A stretch of DNA of 19,455 bases from Bacteroidia bacterium. GTDB lineage: Bacteria > Bacteroidota > Bacteroidia > Bacteroidales > Azobacteroidaceae. Below the pieces are notes generated by a model, which ran no database searches, was not told the origin of the DNA, and saw only the letters and a program-made list of their open reading frames with translations. The position numbers and the translations under genes were made by a program. The stretch lies in the NCBI GenBank assembly GCA_025996815.1, contig BNTT01000043.1:1-19455 (forward strand). Reading direction: 5' to 3'. Shown here one piece after another: positions 1 through 6,241 of this stretch. The number at the start of each line of letters is the position of its first letter. Position 1 is the stretch's first letter.

Positions 1-2
1 CA

Positions 3-167
3 CAGACGAACCCTACAGTTGCTGTGTCGGGTTCGTTGCGCGTGGTTCGCGGCGGCGACTGGGGCGGCGACAACAATGCGTGGTACTGCCGTGTGTCTTT
101 TCGCAGTAGTGCCATGCCCGACTACCGCTACTCCGTCATAGGCTTCCGGCTGGTGCTTCCCCTTTAG
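3..167 (+). CDS. C-terminal end of SUMF1/formylglycine-generating-enzyme-like protein (partial)
   Basis: The reading frame is open from the window edge to TAG at 165-167. It encodes 54 residues, including LRVVRGGDWGGD, then CRVSFRSS, then IGFRLVLPL. This order (RGG.W, an aromatic-Cys-R..R segment, GFR at the very C terminus) is the signature of the FGE-sulfatase/SUMF1 fold, a C-type-lectin-like domain. True FGEs oxidise a sulfatase Cys to formylglycine, but many Bacteroidetes members are divergent secreted or substrate-binding paralogues. The enzymatic role cannot be judged from the tail alone. The segment is clearly more GC-rich than the next gene. The 5' part lies outside the window. Confidence 0.8.
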   Translation, partial: QTNPTVAVSGSLRVVRGGDWGGDNNAWYCRVSFRSSAMPDYRYSVIGFRLVLPL

Positions 168-218
168 TTTACTACAAGGCATCTGTCTATGTTTTAATAA
201 TTAAAAAAATAAAAAAAT

Positions 219-947
219 ATGAGAAATATGAATACAGTAGAGGTTTTAGGATATTCCGAACGAGGAATATTTAATAGCATTGTTTTTTATTTGCAAGAAT
301 ACCCTGAATTGATGAGTGATTTTCTGAAAGTTTTGCAAATAGATAATAGCGAATGTTTTGGTGAGAGTATAAAATATACGATACTCAATGAACAGTCTTT
401 TTCTGACTTTGGGGATAGCGATTTAGTTATTATAGCAGAAAATAATTGCACAAAAACAAAGACCGTTGTTTTTATTGAAGGAAAAGTGAAAACAAGTCAG
501 GGAAGTTTCTCTATTAACAGAAATTTTAATGATTTGAAACAAGAAAATGTCTTTGATGGTATATCTTCAAATATTTTTGTTCAATTATACTACAAATATC
601 TGTTAATCAATGTTTTAAATTACGACAAGACAGATACAAGTTCTTACAATTTGCCCGACATTTTCAAAAAAAATGATGGTAATGACAGAAAAATCGGAAA
701 AAATGAAATTGTAAAGGCAGCAATGGAAAAAATAAAATCTGCCGATACTTATTATTTTGTTGCTATTCTGCCAAAAACCGAGGATTTAAAAAAACGCTTT
801 GAAGAACTAAATGCAACTGTATTTCAAACAAAGCCAATTCCCATCGAGAAAATCCAAAGTGTTTCTTGGGAAGATGTTAAAAATTTATTCGGAAATGACT
901 CTATTGTATTGAAAACTTTTGATTACAACAATGGACAAATTTATTAA
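219..947 (+). CDS. Orphan PD-(D/E)XK nuclease-like protein
   Basis: I do not recognise a named family for this 242-residue cytoplasmic protein. Its first third resembles a PD-(D/E)XK nuclease core. There is an acidic helix with E24/E27, then a strand ending in D68 (SDLVII), a second hydrophobic strand VVFIEGK carrying E87-x-K89, and a helix with Q122 (FVQLYYKYLL). That is the expected D...ExK spacing. The second half is charged and has a likely strand at YYFVAILP. It has no signal peptide or membrane segment. The gene is strikingly AT-rich with A-run codons, unlike the GC-richer SUMF1-like gene 50 bp upstream, which suggests horizontal origin. A second ATG at 228 is an equally good start. A weak -7-like TATGTTTT lies near 187. 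It stands alone, followed by hairpins and a strong terminator. Function is inferred only. Confidence 0.7.
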   Translation: MRNMNTVEVLGYSERGIFNSIVFYLQEYPELMSDFLKVLQIDNSECFGESIKYTILNEQSFSDFGDSDLVIIAENNCTKTKTVVFIEGKVKTSQGSFSINRNFNDLKQENVFDGISSNIFVQLYYKYLLINVLNYDKTDTSSYNLPDIFKKNDGNDRKIGKNEIVKAAMEKIKSADTYYFVAILPKTEDLKKRFEELNATVFQTKPIPIEKIQSVSWEDVKNLFGNDSIVLKTFDYNNGQIY

Positions 948-998
948 ACTTTATAACAACGAAAAAAATTGATGCTATGCTCCCTGCTCTCCGTTCAG

Positions 999-1015
999 CG
1001 CAGGCTCTGCCTGCG
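999..1015. repeat. Short palindromic hairpin, CGCAGGC arms
   Basis: CGCAGGC (999-1005) and GCCTGCG (1009-1015) are perfect inverted arms around a TCT loop. Their core GCAGGCTCTG recurs at 1902-1911 downstream of hepT, which suggests a dispersed intergenic hairpin family. It sits 50 bp after the orphan nuclease-like gene. Confidence 0.55.
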
Positions 1016-1040
1016 TTGGAGTTAAAACAAGCTAACAGGT

Positions 1041-1079
1041 AGAAGAAAGCGCAGGTGTTTGCCTGCGCTTTCTTCTTTT
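1041..1079. terminator. Strong intrinsic terminator
   Basis: A perfect 15-bp stem (1041-1055 with 1062-1076) encloses the 6-nt loop TGTTTG. It is followed by a short T run (1076-1079), and the outer stem is A/T-rich (AGAAGAAA/TTTCTTCT), so the pairing itself ends in a T-rich tract. It would end transcription of the gene at 219-947. The symmetric purine/pyrimidine arms could also allow some termination on the other strand. Confidence 0.75.
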
Positions 1080-1160
1080 CCGGAAAGGGGATGATGCCGT
1101 TGTTGCTATAAATATGCGACCCGATTGAGTCGAAAACTCTTTTTATTCAGAAAAATGTTG

Positions 1161-1168
1161 TACCTTTG
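1161..1168 (+). promoter_or_regulatory. Bacteroidetes -7 box TACCTTTG for the mntA/hepT operon
   Basis: TACCTTTG matches the Bacteroidetes sigma-ABfr -7 consensus TAnnTTTG. The expected start of transcription, about 7 nt downstream, leaves a roughly 20-nt leader before the ATG at 1195. A T-rich stretch, CTCTTTTTATT, lies about 20 bp upstream where the -33 element belongs. Confidence 0.75.
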
Positions 1169-1194
1169 CAGTCAAACAAATAAGAAAATAAGGC

Positions 1195-1488
1195 ATGAAA
1201 ACGCAGGCAGAAATTTTGGATTTGCTCCACCGGTTTAAGTCTAAACACGCCCCTGAATATGGTATTAAACGTATGGGCGTTTTTGGGTCGGTTGCCCGTA
1301 ATACTTACAGACCGGACAGCGACATAGATATTTTGTACGAATCGGATACAATCACCCTTTTTCGTATGGGTGGGTTGTTGAATGATTTAGAAAATTTACT
1401 TGGGACACGAGTCGATTTGGTGCAACGGCACAAATATCTCCACCCAAATTTTGTTCAACGTATAGAAAAAGATATTATTTATGTATGA
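1195..1488 (+). CDS. mntA: MntA-like minimal nucleotidyltransferase antitoxin
   Basis: This 97-residue protein is a minimal nucleotidyltransferase. It shows the diagnostic GS-x10-DxD motif (G31-S32, D43, D45, within GSVARNTYRPDSDIDIL) and a third acidic residue, D74, in TRVDLV. In the characterised HepT/MntA system of Shewanella, MntA silences the RNase toxin HepT by adding AMP units to a tyrosine near the toxin's active site. All three catalytic acidic positions are present, so activity is likely. It has its own -7 box and its end overlaps the HepT start by 8 nt, implying translational coupling. The antitoxin-first order and length are normal for the family. The main uncertainty is whether it works as an antitoxin in this host. 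Confidence 0.88.
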   Translation: MKTQAEILDLLHRFKSKHAPEYGIKRMGVFGSVARNTYRPDSDIDILYESDTITLFRMGGLLNDLENLLGTRVDLVQRHKYLHPNFVQRIEKDIIYV

Positions 1489-1864
1489 CAAAACGCTGAT
1501 TTTTGAGGCTTTACAAAACATAGAGGAGATGTTACACCCTCTTTTGGAAGGAACGGCGGATATTGAAAACGTAAATGATTTGTTCATGTCGCCCGAAGAA
1601 GTGCTTCGGTTACGCGGCATTTGCATGAGTTTACAAACTGTAGGCGAAACGGTGAAATCTATTGATAAACGTACTGAAGGCACCCTATTGCCAAAATACC
1701 CTGAAATAGATTGGCACAATATTATGCGTATGCGCGATATTATCGCACATCACTATTTCGAGGTTAATGTAGATGTGGTTTTTGACACGCTTCGCCACGA
1801 CATTCCGACCCTGCTGGACGTAATTCTCCGAATGCAGAGAGATTTACATCCCAAAATCGTATAG
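1481..1864 (+). CDS. hepT: HepT-like (DUF86) RNase toxin
   Basis: This 127-residue all-helical protein belongs to the HEPN/DUF86 family. The HEPN catalytic motif Rx4HxY is complete: R85, H90 and Y92 in RDIIAHHY, preceded by the usual PEIDWHNI segment. HepT cleaves RNA with the R and H. The Y is the residue that the partner MntA modifies to neutralise the toxin. The start at 1481 lies inside the mntA stop region (8-nt overlap), so the two are co-translated from one promoter. Length is typical and no lesion is visible, so the pair appears functional. Hairpin repeats follow at 1900-1952. Confidence 0.88.
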   Translation: MYDKTLIFEALQNIEEMLHPLLEGTADIENVNDLFMSPEEVLRLRGICMSLQTVGETVKSIDKRTEGTLLPKYPEIDWHNIMRMRDIIAHHYFEVNVDVVFDTLRHDIPTLLDVILRMQRDLHPKIV

Positions 1865-1899
1865 TTCTGTCATAAAATGCAAAAAAGCATATCAAGAAG

Positions 1900-1952
1900 G
1901 AAGTGCAGGCTCTGTGCCTACGCTATAGTGAAAAGCAAGGCTCCAGCCTTGC
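1900..1952. repeat. Two intergenic hairpins downstream of hepT
   Basis: The first hairpin pairs AGTGCAGGC (1900-1908) imperfectly with GCCTACGCT and shares GCAGGCTCTG with the hairpin at 999-1015. The second is a perfect 8-bp stem GCAAGGCT/AGCCTTGC (1935-1942, 1945-1952) around CC. Neither has a clear U tract, so they look more like dispersed palindromes than a classic terminator. The remaining bases to 2036 hold no other feature I can support. Confidence 0.5.
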
Positions 1953-2036
1953 ATAATGCAGGAACATAGCGGGACATTACGCCTTCGCACCGGTAAAAAT
2001 AAATTGCAAAATGCTCGGTGGTGTCAAATAATATCG

Positions 2037-2044
2037 TACCTTTG
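2037..2044 (+). promoter_or_regulatory. -7 box TACCTTTG facing a gene fragment
   Basis: A perfect TAnnTTTG match lies 21 bp before an ATG at 2066. It looks like the surviving promoter of a gene whose body has been lost. Confidence 0.55.
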
Positions 2045-2065
2045 CAATATGAAAATTCAACAAAT

Positions 2066-2197
2066 ATGAAAGAGGAAATTTCTAACGACCTGACATTGAT
2101 TACCGAGGCAGTTACTTGCAAATTTGCATTTATGTTTTCGCTTTTCAGACTTTCAAGAAAGTCTCATCCATCATTCTCGGCAGAAAGAAGCCTTTGA
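2066..2197 (+). pseudogene. Short ORF, probable 5' fragment of a lost gene
   Basis: This 43-codon ORF begins MKEEISNDLTLITEAV. The first 16-20 residues look like a normal acidic N terminus and sit behind a good -7 box and an A-rich leader. The remainder overlaps, antisense, the 3' end of the ART-like pseudogene at 2145-2359 and has no protein-like character. The simplest reading is that a rearrangement joined a promoter and 5' end to unrelated DNA near 2120-2145. The family cannot be recognised. A genuine small protein cannot be excluded. Confidence 0.3.
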
Positions 2198-2359
2198 TGC
2201 AATTGGGATTTCTAACACAAATTTGAATATGGTCTTTTTCGCGAAATCCGGCATTGGGGTATAGCTCATTGCCACGGTTTTGCCATTTAATACATCTTTC
2301 GCAACGGAGGCATCACAACCATGAAACCCCAAAATTAGACCCGACCGAGTAGAATACAT
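2145..2359 (-). pseudogene. ADP-ribosyltransferase-like toxin gene, internal deletion plus frameshift
   Basis: The first 27 codons give MYSTRSGLILGFHGCD followed by a segment ending VLNGK. This is the conserved N terminus of a Bacteroidetes family that I know from memory as ART-like, with GFHGCD as the likely first catalytic strand. That frame then decays and stops at 2171-2173. In another frame, the conserved C terminus of the same family appears: GNELYPNAGF, EKDHIQICVRNP and CIKGFFLP, ending at TGA 2145-2147. The middle of the protein, including the expected WLGNGIYFWE-like block, is gone, so roughly two thirds of the gene was deleted with a frameshift near 2280. It starts 3 nt after the intact antitoxin-like gene, so this was a two-gene module. 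Family function (toxin, ART fold) is inference; the lesion is read directly. Confidence 0.75.
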
Positions 2360-2362
2360 AAT

Positions 2363-2563
2363 TTAGGCTTGCATTAGTAGTTCCTTTTCTTTAGCAGCCT
2401 GAATAGCAGCACCCAAATGCTGATAAGGCTCGGTATAATACCCCTCTTGGTCTAAAATACCGGCTTTTATAAGAAACTGTTTGCCTAATTCCTTATCCGT
2501 TTTTACTCTCTGATTAAAATCCCGCATATACTGAAGGAGTTCTTCTCTTTCTTTATCTGTCAT
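2363..2563 (-). CDS. Small antitoxin-like partner of the broken ART-like gene
   Basis: This 66-residue charged protein has the segment FLIKAGILDQEGYYTEPY. That pattern (hydrophobic helix, AGI, a short acidic turn, TEPY) is typical of small proteins encoded just upstream of the GFHGCD-type ART-like genes. The start at 2563 is chosen over the longer in-frame ATG at 2656 because a -7 box at 2595-2602 puts the transcript start between them. It ends 3 nt before the pseudogene start, which implies a former coupled operon. The ORF is undamaged although its probable toxin partner is destroyed, as expected if loss of the toxin frees the antitoxin. Antitoxin function is inferred from arrangement only. 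Confidence 0.65.
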   Translation of the reverse strand: MTDKEREELLQYMRDFNQRVKTDKELGKQFLIKAGILDQEGYYTEPYQHLGAAIQAAKEKELLMQA

Positions 2564-2594
2564 AACTGCTAATATTAAATTATTATTTCGCCGA

Positions 2595-2602
2595 CAAAGG
2601 TA
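2595..2602 (-). promoter_or_regulatory. -7 box for the antitoxin-like gene
   Basis: CAAAGGTA on the + strand is TACCTTTG on the minus strand, 32 bp before the ATG at 2563. It fixes the start choice of that gene. Confidence 0.65.
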
Positions 2603-2660
2603 CGAAATAAATCTCATTATAATGTCATGCAAATTTTTGTTAACGTTATACGGCAATTAT

Positions 2661-4073
2661 TCAAAACAAATCGTCCATCACCACTTCCGACTGGATATTT
2701 CCCCAATATTGGTTGTGCCGCACGCCGTTGGTTGTAATCATGGTGATATGAATGGTTTTGCGCGTTTTTGTTTCCTCTCTGAATGCACTGCGTTTTTTGC
2801 GTAACACCTCATCGTATTGTTTGTCTATAACAAACTCATCCTCAGCGTATTTCATTTCGCAAAGATTGATAACCCTGTCTTTGCGCTCTATGAGGAGGTC
2901 GATTTGCGCGGCATTTTCCTTGTCGTTGCTGCGCCACGAAGTCGTTTTTGTTAATACGCCGAAAATGCCAAGTTTTTGCTTTATTTGCGGTAAATGTGCC
3001 AAACAAACCTGCTCAAAGGCATAACCACTCCATGCGCGCCGGCGGGCATTGTCAATGGCATTTGTCCAAAAATGCGAGTCGTCAAACGTATTGGTTTTCA
3101 GGAAATTGAAATAGAAAAGCGAATAAAAATCTATCAATTGATAAAGCGAATGCTGCTCTTTTTTGCCAAAACTTTGATAACGGCGGATAAAATCGCACTG
3201 CTCCAATTCGTTGAGCATATCTGTTAAGCCGCCGCCATTGGAGATTTTGGTCAAGTCAATGATTTCTTCGCGCGTTAATCCCTTTCTCTTTGTGCTTAAT
3301 GCCTCCACTATTTTCAAGTGGTTTGTGTAGTTTTTAAACAGAGAGGCATAAAGGAAAGCAAATTCGTTTTTCAGCGGGGCATCCTCTTTATATAACAGAT
3401 TATCAATGTTTTGCGAAACGCTCAACCCTTTTTCAAACATTTCAAGATAATAGGGGATTCCGCCAAAAATCATATAGGCATCTATGATTGATTTGCGGTC
3501 GAAAGGAATTTTTTTGTGTGTAAAAAAATCCTCACATTCGCCCAACGAGAACGGTGAAATGTGCATACGGCGCGTAACACGATTGTACAAACCGCCCCTA
3601 TCGTTAAGCAGTTTATCAAATATCCACGAAGTAGCCGACCCGCAGGCTATCAGCAAAATATCGCTACGCCCCGAAGCCCAAGTGTTCCAAAAAAAATCAA
3701 TAGCCGTCAAAAAACCCGAACGAGCGGTATCAAACCACGGCAATTCGTCTATAAAAACCACTTTTTTGCCGCGTTTGCCCGAATGTTCAAGCAAATGAAT
3801 TAGCTGCCGAAAAGCATCCATCCACGATTTGAGAGGTGGATAGGGCATTTTCCCGTAAAAAGTGAGAGCGGCATTAAAATTTCCCAATTGCTCACGTTTG
3901 GTGGCTTTTTTCAATCCGCTTATATAAAACGAGAAATCCTGATTAAAATATTCTTTAATCAAAAATGTTTTGCCCACGCGCCGCCGTCCATACAACGCAA
4001 GAAATTCCGATTTTTCGGACTCAACTAATTGCTGTATAGTTGTTTGTTCCTGTTTTCGACCAAGTAATGCCAT
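2661..4073 (-). CDS. AAA ATPase fused to a PD-(D/E)XK nuclease-like domain (ATPase_2/DUF234 type)
   Basis: This 470-residue cytoplasmic protein has an N-terminal P-loop ATPase: Walker A GRRRVGKT at 29-36, Walker B VVFIDE at 105-110 (D109, E110), and a sensor-like GSATSW at 145-150. A winged-helix-like middle follows (about 250-320). The C terminus has an intact PD-(D/E)XK-like core: E354 in GYAFEQVCL, D392 in AQIDLLIER, and E406-x-K408 in LCEMKYA. This is the architecture of the ATPase_2 plus DUF234 family, which is abundant, often multicopy and of unknown role in Bacteroidetes and archaea. Length is typical and no lesion is seen. It is transcribed from a -7 box at 4098-4105. The -33 region of that promoter falls inside the first copy of a repeat array, so expression is probably controlled through those repeats. 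Its role in defence or mobile-element biology is a guess. Confidence 0.88.
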   Translation of the reverse strand: MALLGRKQEQTTIQQLVESEKSEFLALYGRRRVGKTFLIKEYFNQDFSFYISGLKKATKREQLGNFNAALTFYGKMPYPPLKSWMDAFRQLIHLLEHSGKRGKKVVFIDELPWFDTARSGFLTAIDFFWNTWASGRSDILLIACGSATSWIFDKLLNDRGGLYNRVTRRMHISPFSLGECEDFFTHKKIPFDRKSIIDAYMIFGGIPYYLEMFEKGLSVSQNIDNLLYKEDAPLKNEFAFLYASLFKNYTNHLKIVEALSTKRKGLTREEIIDLTKISNGGGLTDMLNELEQCDFIRRYQSFGKKEQHSLYQLIDFYSLFYFNFLKTNTFDDSHFWTNAIDNARRRAWSGYAFEQVCLAHLPQIKQKLGIFGVLTKTTSWRSNDKENAAQIDLLIERKDRVINLCEMKYAEDEFVIDKQYDEVLRKKRSAFREETKTRKTIHITMITTNGVRHNQYWGNIQSEVVMDDLF

Positions 4074-4097
4074 AGATTATTATTTTATATTTGGCTG

Positions 4098-4105
4098 CAA
4101 AGGTA
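4098..4105 (-). promoter_or_regulatory. -7 box for the ATPase-nuclease gene
   Basis: The minus strand reads TACCTTTG 24 bp before the ATG. Exactly 19 bp further upstream is TTCG (4125-4128), close to the -33 consensus TTTG, and it lies inside repeat copy A. Occupation of the repeat would therefore block the promoter directly. Confidence 0.75.
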
Positions 4106-4113
4106 CAAAAAAT

Positions 4114-4238
4114 ATTAGTTTAAGCGAAGTATCCGATTCTATATTTCGCTTAAACTCATATTTTTTATGAGTTTAAGCGAAGTATTGTGTTTTATATTTC
4201 GCTTAAACTCATAAAAAATATGAGTTTAAGCGAAGTAT
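4114..4238. repeat. 53-bp-period array of five alternating inverted repeats
   Basis: A roughly 20-bp unit with core AGTTTAAGCGAA occurs five times in alternating orientation: 4117-4132 (+), 4141-4160 (-), 4166-4185 (+), 4194-4213 (-), 4219-4238 (+). The + copies start their AGTTTAAG core at 4117, 4170 and 4223, and the - copies their CGCTTAAACT core at 4147 and 4200. All intervals are exactly 53 bp. Spacers are short (5-9 nt) and differ (CGATTC-like, TGTGTTTT, T and A runs). Each pair can form a long hairpin or a bipartite dimer-binding operator. The array fills the space between the symporter gene and the ATPase gene promoter. Confidence 0.85.
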
Positions 4239-4261
4239 AGAACATGGAATTATGAAAGATG

Positions 4262-5425
4262 TCATTGTTTGTGCTTATCTTCATACGCCGAAAGCATCAG
4301 CGTGAGCGCGCCGTCGCCTGTGACGTTGCAGGCGGTGCCGAAACTGTCTTGCAGGGCAAAAATTGTTAGCATCAGGGCTGTGCCTGCGGTGTCGAAGTTG
4401 AGCACGGTTGCTATCAATCCGAGCGATGCCATCACCGTGCCGCCCGGAACGCCCGGCGCACCGATGGCGAAAATTCCCAGCAGGAGGCAAAACAGTATCA
4501 TGGAGGATAGCGGCGGCAGGGTGCCGTAAAGCACTTGCGAAACGGTCATCACAAAAAATGTTTCCGTGAGCACCGAGCCGCAGAGGTGTATGTTGGCAAA
4601 GAGCGGGATGCCGAAACTGACCATATCGGGGCGTAGCGCATCGGATTTGCGGGCGCAACTCAACGCGACGGGTAGCGTGGCGGCAGACGACATAGTGCCC
4701 ACTGCCGTGATGTAGGCAGGCGCGTAATGCCTCAGCACGCGAAACGGATTTTTGCCGGAATATGCTCCGGCAAGTCCGTAGAGGAGTGCCATCCAGATGA
4801 AATGCCCGACAATCACGATGAGTATCACCACCAGAAAAACGGGCAACTGATGCGTGAGGCTGCCCTCATAAGCCAGCGAGGCGAATGTGAAGCCGATGAA
4901 AAACGGCAAAATGGGGATGAGCACCTTTACGACGATTGCCACAACTATTTCCTGAAATTCGTTGAGCGCGGCGATAATTTTTTCGGCTTTCGTCCACACC
5001 GCCGCCAACCCGATGAGGGCGGAGAAGACCAGCGCGCTCATCACGGGCATGATTGGCGGAATTTGCAGGTCGAAAATCACCGGCGGCAATGCGCGGTTGG
5101 CATCGGCGGCGGCGGTGATGTGGAGGTGCGGGATGATGGAATAGCCCGCTACGGTGGAGAAAAGCGCCGCCCCAATGCTCGACACATAGGCTATCGCCAA
5201 CGCAATGCCCAGCATCTTCGAGGCATTGGCTCCAAGTTTGGTTATCGACGGGGCAATGAAACCGATAATAATCAGCGGCACGGCAAACATAATGACCTGA
5301 CCAGCAAGCCGTTGCAGTGTAACCGCCACCTGCATCACGGCATCGTTGGCAACCAATCCCAAGGCGATGCCCGCGAGCAGTGCCACGATGAGTCTGAAGG
5401 GGAGACTTGTGAGAATTGTTTTCAT
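4262..5425 (-). CDS. SLC1/DAACS-family dicarboxylate or amino-acid:cation symporter, variant binding site
   Basis: This 387-residue polytopic membrane protein matches the glutamate-transporter fold: SSAATLP at 246-252 (HP1 serine-rich loop), GAPGVPGG at 322-329 (HP2), and NVTGD at 367-371 (TM8). The start at 5425 is chosen because the -7 box at 5457-5464 lies between it and the longer ORF start. By comparison with GltPh from memory, the TM7 NMDGT motif is replaced by HLCGS (280-284). The substrate-carboxylate arginine of TM8 is Gly (G363), while D360, T364, N367 and D371 are kept. It is therefore probably not a glutamate/aspartate transporter, and its Na+ sites may differ. It is a single gene with its own promoter, in the inner membrane. 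Confidence 0.88.
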   Translation of the reverse strand: MKTILTSLPFRLIVALLAGIALGLVANDAVMQVAVTLQRLAGQVIMFAVPLIIIGFIAPSITKLGANASKMLGIALAIAYVSSIGAALFSTVAGYSIIPHLHITAAADANRALPPVIFDLQIPPIMPVMSALVFSALIGLAAVWTKAEKIIAALNEFQEIVVAIVVKVLIPILPFFIGFTFASLAYEGSLTHQLPVFLVVILIVIVGHFIWMALLYGLAGAYSGKNPFRVLRHYAPAYITAVGTMSSAATLPVALSCARKSDALRPDMVSFGIPLFANIHLCGSVLTETFFVMTVSQVLYGTLPPLSSMILFCLLLGIFAIGAPGVPGGTVMASLGLIATVLNFDTAGTALMLTIFALQDSFGTACNVTGDGALTLMLSAYEDKHKQ

Positions 5426-5456
5426 ATTTTCAAATTTGTATATTATAAATTGGCTG

Positions 5457-5464
5457 CAAAGGTA
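5457..5464 (-). promoter_or_regulatory. -7 box for the symporter gene
   Basis: The minus strand reads TACCTTTG 31 bp before the ATG at 5425. The leader is AT-rich with no Shine-Dalgarno. It is back-to-back with the dedA promoter 100 bp away. Confidence 0.7.
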
Positions 5465-5560
5465 GTGCATTTGCGCGAACTGTGAAATACCATAAGTGTG
5501 GTATTTTTGTAAAATTTGCAATTTTTTTTGATTTCTCTTGCGATTTCAAAAATAAATATG

Positions 5561-5568
5561 TAATTTTG
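5561..5568 (+). promoter_or_regulatory. -7 box for the dedA/ldt operon
   Basis: TAATTTTG fits TAnnTTTG. CTTG at 5537-5540 is 20 bp upstream in the -33 position. The ATG at 5591 follows an A-run leader. Confidence 0.65.
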
Positions 5569-5590
5569 CGCCCGAAAAAAAAATAAATAT

Positions 5591-6241
5591 ATGATGGATT
5601 TGATTAAATTGTTGATTGATTTTGTGTTGCATATTGATGTGCATCTGGCGGAGTTGGTAACTGCCTATCAGTTGTGGGTGTATGCCATTTTGTTTGTGAT
5701 TATTTTTTGCGAGACGGGGCTGGTGGTAACGCCGTTTCTGCCGGGCGATTCGCTGCTGTTTGTTACCGGTGCTTTGTGCGCTCTGCCTGAAAATCCGCTG
5801 AACGTGTTTGTGATGATTTTGCTGCTGATAGGGGCGGCTGTGTTGGGCGATGCCTGCAACTATTTCGTCGGGAAATTTTTCGGCGAGAAGTTGTTCAGCG
5901 ACCCCCATTCCAAAATTTTCAAGCAGAGCTATCTGAAAAAGACGCACGAGTTTTATGAAAAACACGGCGGCAAGACGATTATTTTAGCGCGCTTTGTGCC
6001 TATCGTTCGCACTTTCGCGCCCTTTGTGGGGGGGATGGGGCGAATGTCATACACCCGTTTTTTCAGTTTCAATGTCATCGGCGGCATTTCCTGGGTGGTT
6101 CTCTTTATTGTTGCGGGCTATTTCGTTGGCACACAGCCCATTGTGCAGCGTAACCTCCACATCGTTATTGTTGGCATCATTTTCGTATCCTGCCTGCCTG
6201 CCGTGTTTGAAGTGTGGCGGGCAAAAAGACAAAGCAGATGA
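5591..6241 (+). CDS. DedA-family inner-membrane protein (SNARE-associated/VTT domain)
   Basis: This 216-residue membrane protein has DedA hallmarks: the re-entrant segment with E41 and D53 ([18 protein letters not shown]), a second glycine-rich helix near 80-90, and [17 protein letters not shown] at 133-149 carrying R134 and R140. Acidic E/D and the paired arginines are essential in characterised DedA proteins. Some of these recycle undecaprenyl phosphate or other lipid carriers across the inner membrane. MM at the start means 5591 or 5594 could be used. Its stop overlaps the ATG of an L,D-transpeptidase, so the two form an envelope operon. Lipid-carrier flipping would support peptidoglycan synthesis, matching the neighbour. 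The exact substrate is not deducible. Confidence 0.9.
   Translation: MMDLIKLLIDFVLHIDVHLAELVTAYQLWVYAILFVIIFCETGLVVTPFLPGDSLLFVTGALCALPENPLNVFVMILLLIGAAVLGDACNYFVGKFFGEKLFSDPHSKIFKQSYLKKTHEFYEKHGGKTIILARFVPIVRTFAPFVGGMGRMSYTRFFSFNVIGGISWVVLFIVAGYFVGTQPIVQRNLHIVIVGIIFVSCLPAVFEVWRAKRQSR

Noticed and set aside
4114..4238. CRISPR array
   Set aside because: Repeats alternate in orientation, spacers are only 5-9 nt and partly homopolymeric, and no cas gene is nearby.
4727..5485. 252-codon + strand ORF opposite the symporter
   Set aside because: It is antisense to a clear membrane-protein gene, is His/Arg/Gln-rich low-quality sequence, and has no promoter or family motif.
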